Source: Negativibacillus sp.
GTDB lineage: Bacteria > Bacillota > Clostridia > Oscillospirales > Ruminococcaceae
Length of the DNA stretch: 7,761 bases
Direction of reading: 5' to 3'
Assembly: GCA_020024325.1 (NCBI GenBank)
Contig: JAHHTY010000078.1
Span: forward strand, 1 to 7,761
Of the stretch, positions 6,221 through 7,761 are shown one piece after another. Position 1 is the first letter of the stretch, and each line of letters starts with the position of its first letter. The notes beneath the pieces were generated by a model. That model was not told the DNA's origin. It was given only the letters and a program-made list of their open reading frames with translations, and did not search any database. The translations under genes and the position numbers were made by a program.

Positions 6221-6499
6221 GATAAATGAAGCTCAATAAGAATAATTCAAGATTTGTTTAAAATGTCAAAAAGGAAATCGAAAAAAGCTCAAAATCTTCT
6301 TGTATCCGTTAAATTTACCTCAAATAATTTTTCAACTTTTGCAAACATTAAAAAAGGATTCTGTTTTAAACTTTTTAAAACGTTCCGCATTTTCCGTTTG
6401 GCTTATATTTTTTCCAGTAGACTCAAAAAAATCAGCCTGACTGAAAATAATCTTACCCTCTTGACGGAATAATATTTATGAACTGCGAGGAATGTAACA
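6221..6499. other. AT-rich intergenic region between the divergent xpaC-like and spoIVB genes
   Basis: I see no gene here. The only long open frame, 6254-6472, starts at a TTG without a binding site and encodes a Lys/Phe-rich sequence of the kind AT-rich DNA gives by chance. The region must hold the spoIVB promoter, expected to be forespore-type (sigma-F or sigma-G), but no clear match is visible; the best is TGAAAA-17-CGGAATA around 6441-6470, which is poor. A perfect inverted repeat lies at 6363-6381. GAGGAA at 6487-6492 is the spoIVB ribosome binding site. Confidence 0.6.
6363..6381. repeat. Perfect inverted repeat in the spoIVB upstream region
   Basis: GTTTTAAA (6363-6370) and TTTAAAAC (6374-6381) are exact inverted copies separated by CTT. 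It could be a protein-binding site about 120 bases upstream of spoIVB. Composition is mainly A and T, and there is no T-run that would make it a terminator. Confidence 0.35.
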
Positions 6500-7761
6500 T
6501 TGAAACAAACCTATATTTCTCCTAAAAAAATCTTATACTATTCTTACCGCACTTTTGCTGCAATCTTTTCCCTGATTGTTATGGGTTCCCTGTGTTTTGC
6601 AATGTTTTTGTCATCGCAGCTTCCGGACCGCTACTATATGGCAAAAGGGAACCAATTTTCTATTGGTAACAATGACCTTATCGAAGCACGTTGTGCTTCT
6701 TCTTCCTATCCTTTATCGGTATACTCTTCTGTTGGCAACACGTTTCAAATGAACCTCAAATTGTTTGGTGTTGTTAATATCAAAGATGTCAGTGTACAGG
6801 TAGTGGATCGCCGTGTTGTTTCGCTGTGCGGAACTCCTTTCGGAATTAAAATGCTCACCGATGGCATCATGGTTGTCGGCACCGGCGGAGTTACAAACAA
6901 CCAAAACCAAACCGTTAACCCTGCAAAACAGGCAGGAATTCAGGAAGGTGACGTCATTTTAAATCTGAACGGAGAAAAAATATCTTCCAAAAAACAACTG
7001 ACACAGGTTGTTAAAAACAGCAACGGAGAACCCATTTCGATGACAATTCGACGTGGGGAAACATTGGAACAGCTACAAATTTTTCCTGTAAAATCATCTT
7101 TGGATAATGACTATCACATCGGATTATGGGTCAGAGATAGTTCTGCCGGAATTGGAACCATGACTTTCTATGACCCTCAAAATAATTGTTTTGCAGGATT
7201 AGGGCACGCAATTTGTGATGTTGATACCGGGCAAATTATGCCTCTTTGTGAAGGAGAGATTGTCAAAGCTTCCATCATTGGTGTGGATGCGGGCAGATCG
7301 GGTGTACCGGGTAAACTGCTTGGTGCATTTGTAACCAACAATCCTGTCGGTCAGCTGTACGCAAACAGTTTTGATGGGGTTTATGGTAAACTATCCTCTG
7401 CTCCTCCTTATTCCCAAACCATCCCAATGGCACAAAGTCATGAAATTGCAGAAGGTGCTGTAAAAATCATGACTACCATCCAAGGTGAAAAACCGCGCTT
7501 GTTTGACGCCCAAATTGAAAAAATTTCTCTTGCGCAGGATGAACCTACCAAGAACATGATCCTTCACATCACCGACCCAGAACTTCTGGAAATCTCCGGT
7601 GGAATTGTACAGGGTATGTCCGGCTCTCCTATCATACAAAACGGAATGCTGGTCGGAGCTGTAACCCATGTTTTTGTCAATGACCCTACCAGAGGGTACG
7701 GTATTTTTGCTGAAAATATGGATAATACCATGCTGACGCTTGCGTCCTCTCGGACTGCGGC
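6500..7761 (+). CDS. spoIVB: SpoIVB, sporulation signalling serine peptidase (family S55), 3' end cut by the window
   Basis: SpoIVB is made in the forespore and secreted into the space facing the mother cell. There it cleaves SpoIVFA, which releases the membrane protease that activates sigma-K (known from Bacillus). The visible 420 codons hold a membrane anchor (about 18-38, FAAIFSLIVMGSLCFAMFL), a PDZ domain (about 120-195, AGIQEGDVILNLNGEKI) and the S55 protease domain (about 205 onward, IGLWVRDSSAGIGTMTFYDP). The predicted catalytic triad is complete: H236 (GLGHAICDVDTG), D359 (ITDPELLEI) and S374 (GMSGSP). Start: TTG at 6500 with GAGGAA (6487-6492) 7 bases upstream; no in-frame ATG precedes the anchor. 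Bacillus SpoIVB has about 426 residues, so only a few codons should be missing. The usual neighbour upstream, recN, is absent; downstream, spo0A is expected beyond the window. The identification is very secure. Confidence 0.96.
   Translation, partial: MKQTYISPKKILYYSYRTFAAIFSLIVMGSLCFAMFLSSQLPDRYYMAKGNQFSIGNNDLIEARCASSSYPLSVYSSVGNTFQMNLKLFGVVNIKDVSVQVVDRRVVSLCGTPFGIKMLTDGIMVVGTGGVTNNQNQTVNPAKQAGIQEGDVILNLNGEKISSKKQLTQVVKNSNGEPISMTIRRGETLEQLQIFPVKSSLDNDYHIGLWVRDSSAGIGTMTFYDPQNNCFAGLGHAICDVDTGQIMPLCEGEIVKASIIGVDAGRSGVPGKLLGAFVTNNPVGQLYANSFDGVYGKLSSAPPYSQTIPMAQSHEIAEGAVKIMTTIQGEKPRLFDAQIEKISLAQDEPTKNMILHITDPELLEISGGIVQGMSGSPIIQNGMLVGAVTHVFVNDPTRGYGIFAENMDNTMLTLASSRTA

Noticed and set aside
6264..6270. 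TGTCAAA, one mismatch from the core Spo0A box TGTCGAA
   Set aside because: A single short degenerate match in AT-rich DNA is expected by chance, and no second box is nearby.
6254..6472. 72-codon plus-strand frame between the xpaC-like gene and spoIVB
   Set aside because: TTG start without a binding site, and Lys/Phe/Ser-rich composition as expected from AT-rich noncoding DNA.
6478..6525. 15-codon frame starting ATG AAC TGC GAG GAA TGT with a Cys-Glu-Glu-Cys motif, overlapping the spoIVB start
   Set aside because: No binding site; it is read through the spoIVB ribosome binding site in another frame, and the Cys motif is most likely chance.

Overview
The window looks like chromosomal DNA of a spore-forming, moderately AT-rich Firmicute, most likely a member of the Clostridia. 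The decisive evidence is a nearly complete spoIVB gene at the right end, a sporulation signalling protease found only in endospore formers. AT-rich intergenic regions, GGAGG-type ribosome binding sites, UUG starts and an XpaC/TelA gene pair like that of Bacillus all agree. The species cannot be named from the sequence alone.

Layout: (1) 1-521 is the left end of an IS3-family (IS150-like) insertion sequence on the minus strand. It holds the start of orfB, a complete orfA, a probable -1 frameshift site, a TG...CA terminal repeat and a large hairpin over the orfA ribosome binding site. (2) 522-3644 is a plus-strand unit of two M24-family metallopeptidases, one short (355 aa) and one long (595 aa, aminopeptidase P type). 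It is led by a good sigma-A promoter with a perfect palindrome at its predicted start point. (3) 3649-3683 is a terminator that works in both directions between converging genes. (4) 6220-3700 is a minus-strand operon: an XpaC-like membrane protein, then a TelA-family protein. (5) 6221-6499 is an AT-rich divergent intergenic region. (6) 6500-7761 is spoIVB on the plus strand, cut by the window edge close to its expected end.

How they work together: the two M24 enzymes probably share the job of cleaving peptides that contain proline, the long one removing N-terminal residues before proline and the short one acting on dipeptides or short peptides. The XpaC-like and TelA proteins form a conserved pair, probably membrane associated, of poorly understood envelope or stress function. 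SpoIVB acts in the space between forespore and mother cell, where it triggers late sigma-factor activation. These groups seem functionally unrelated to one another.

I did not find a convincing new defence, mobile or RNA system. The best leads are regulatory: the hairpin at the IS end, the operator-like palindrome of the peptidase unit, the UUG start of the xpaC-like gene, and a spoIVB gene without its usual recN neighbour.
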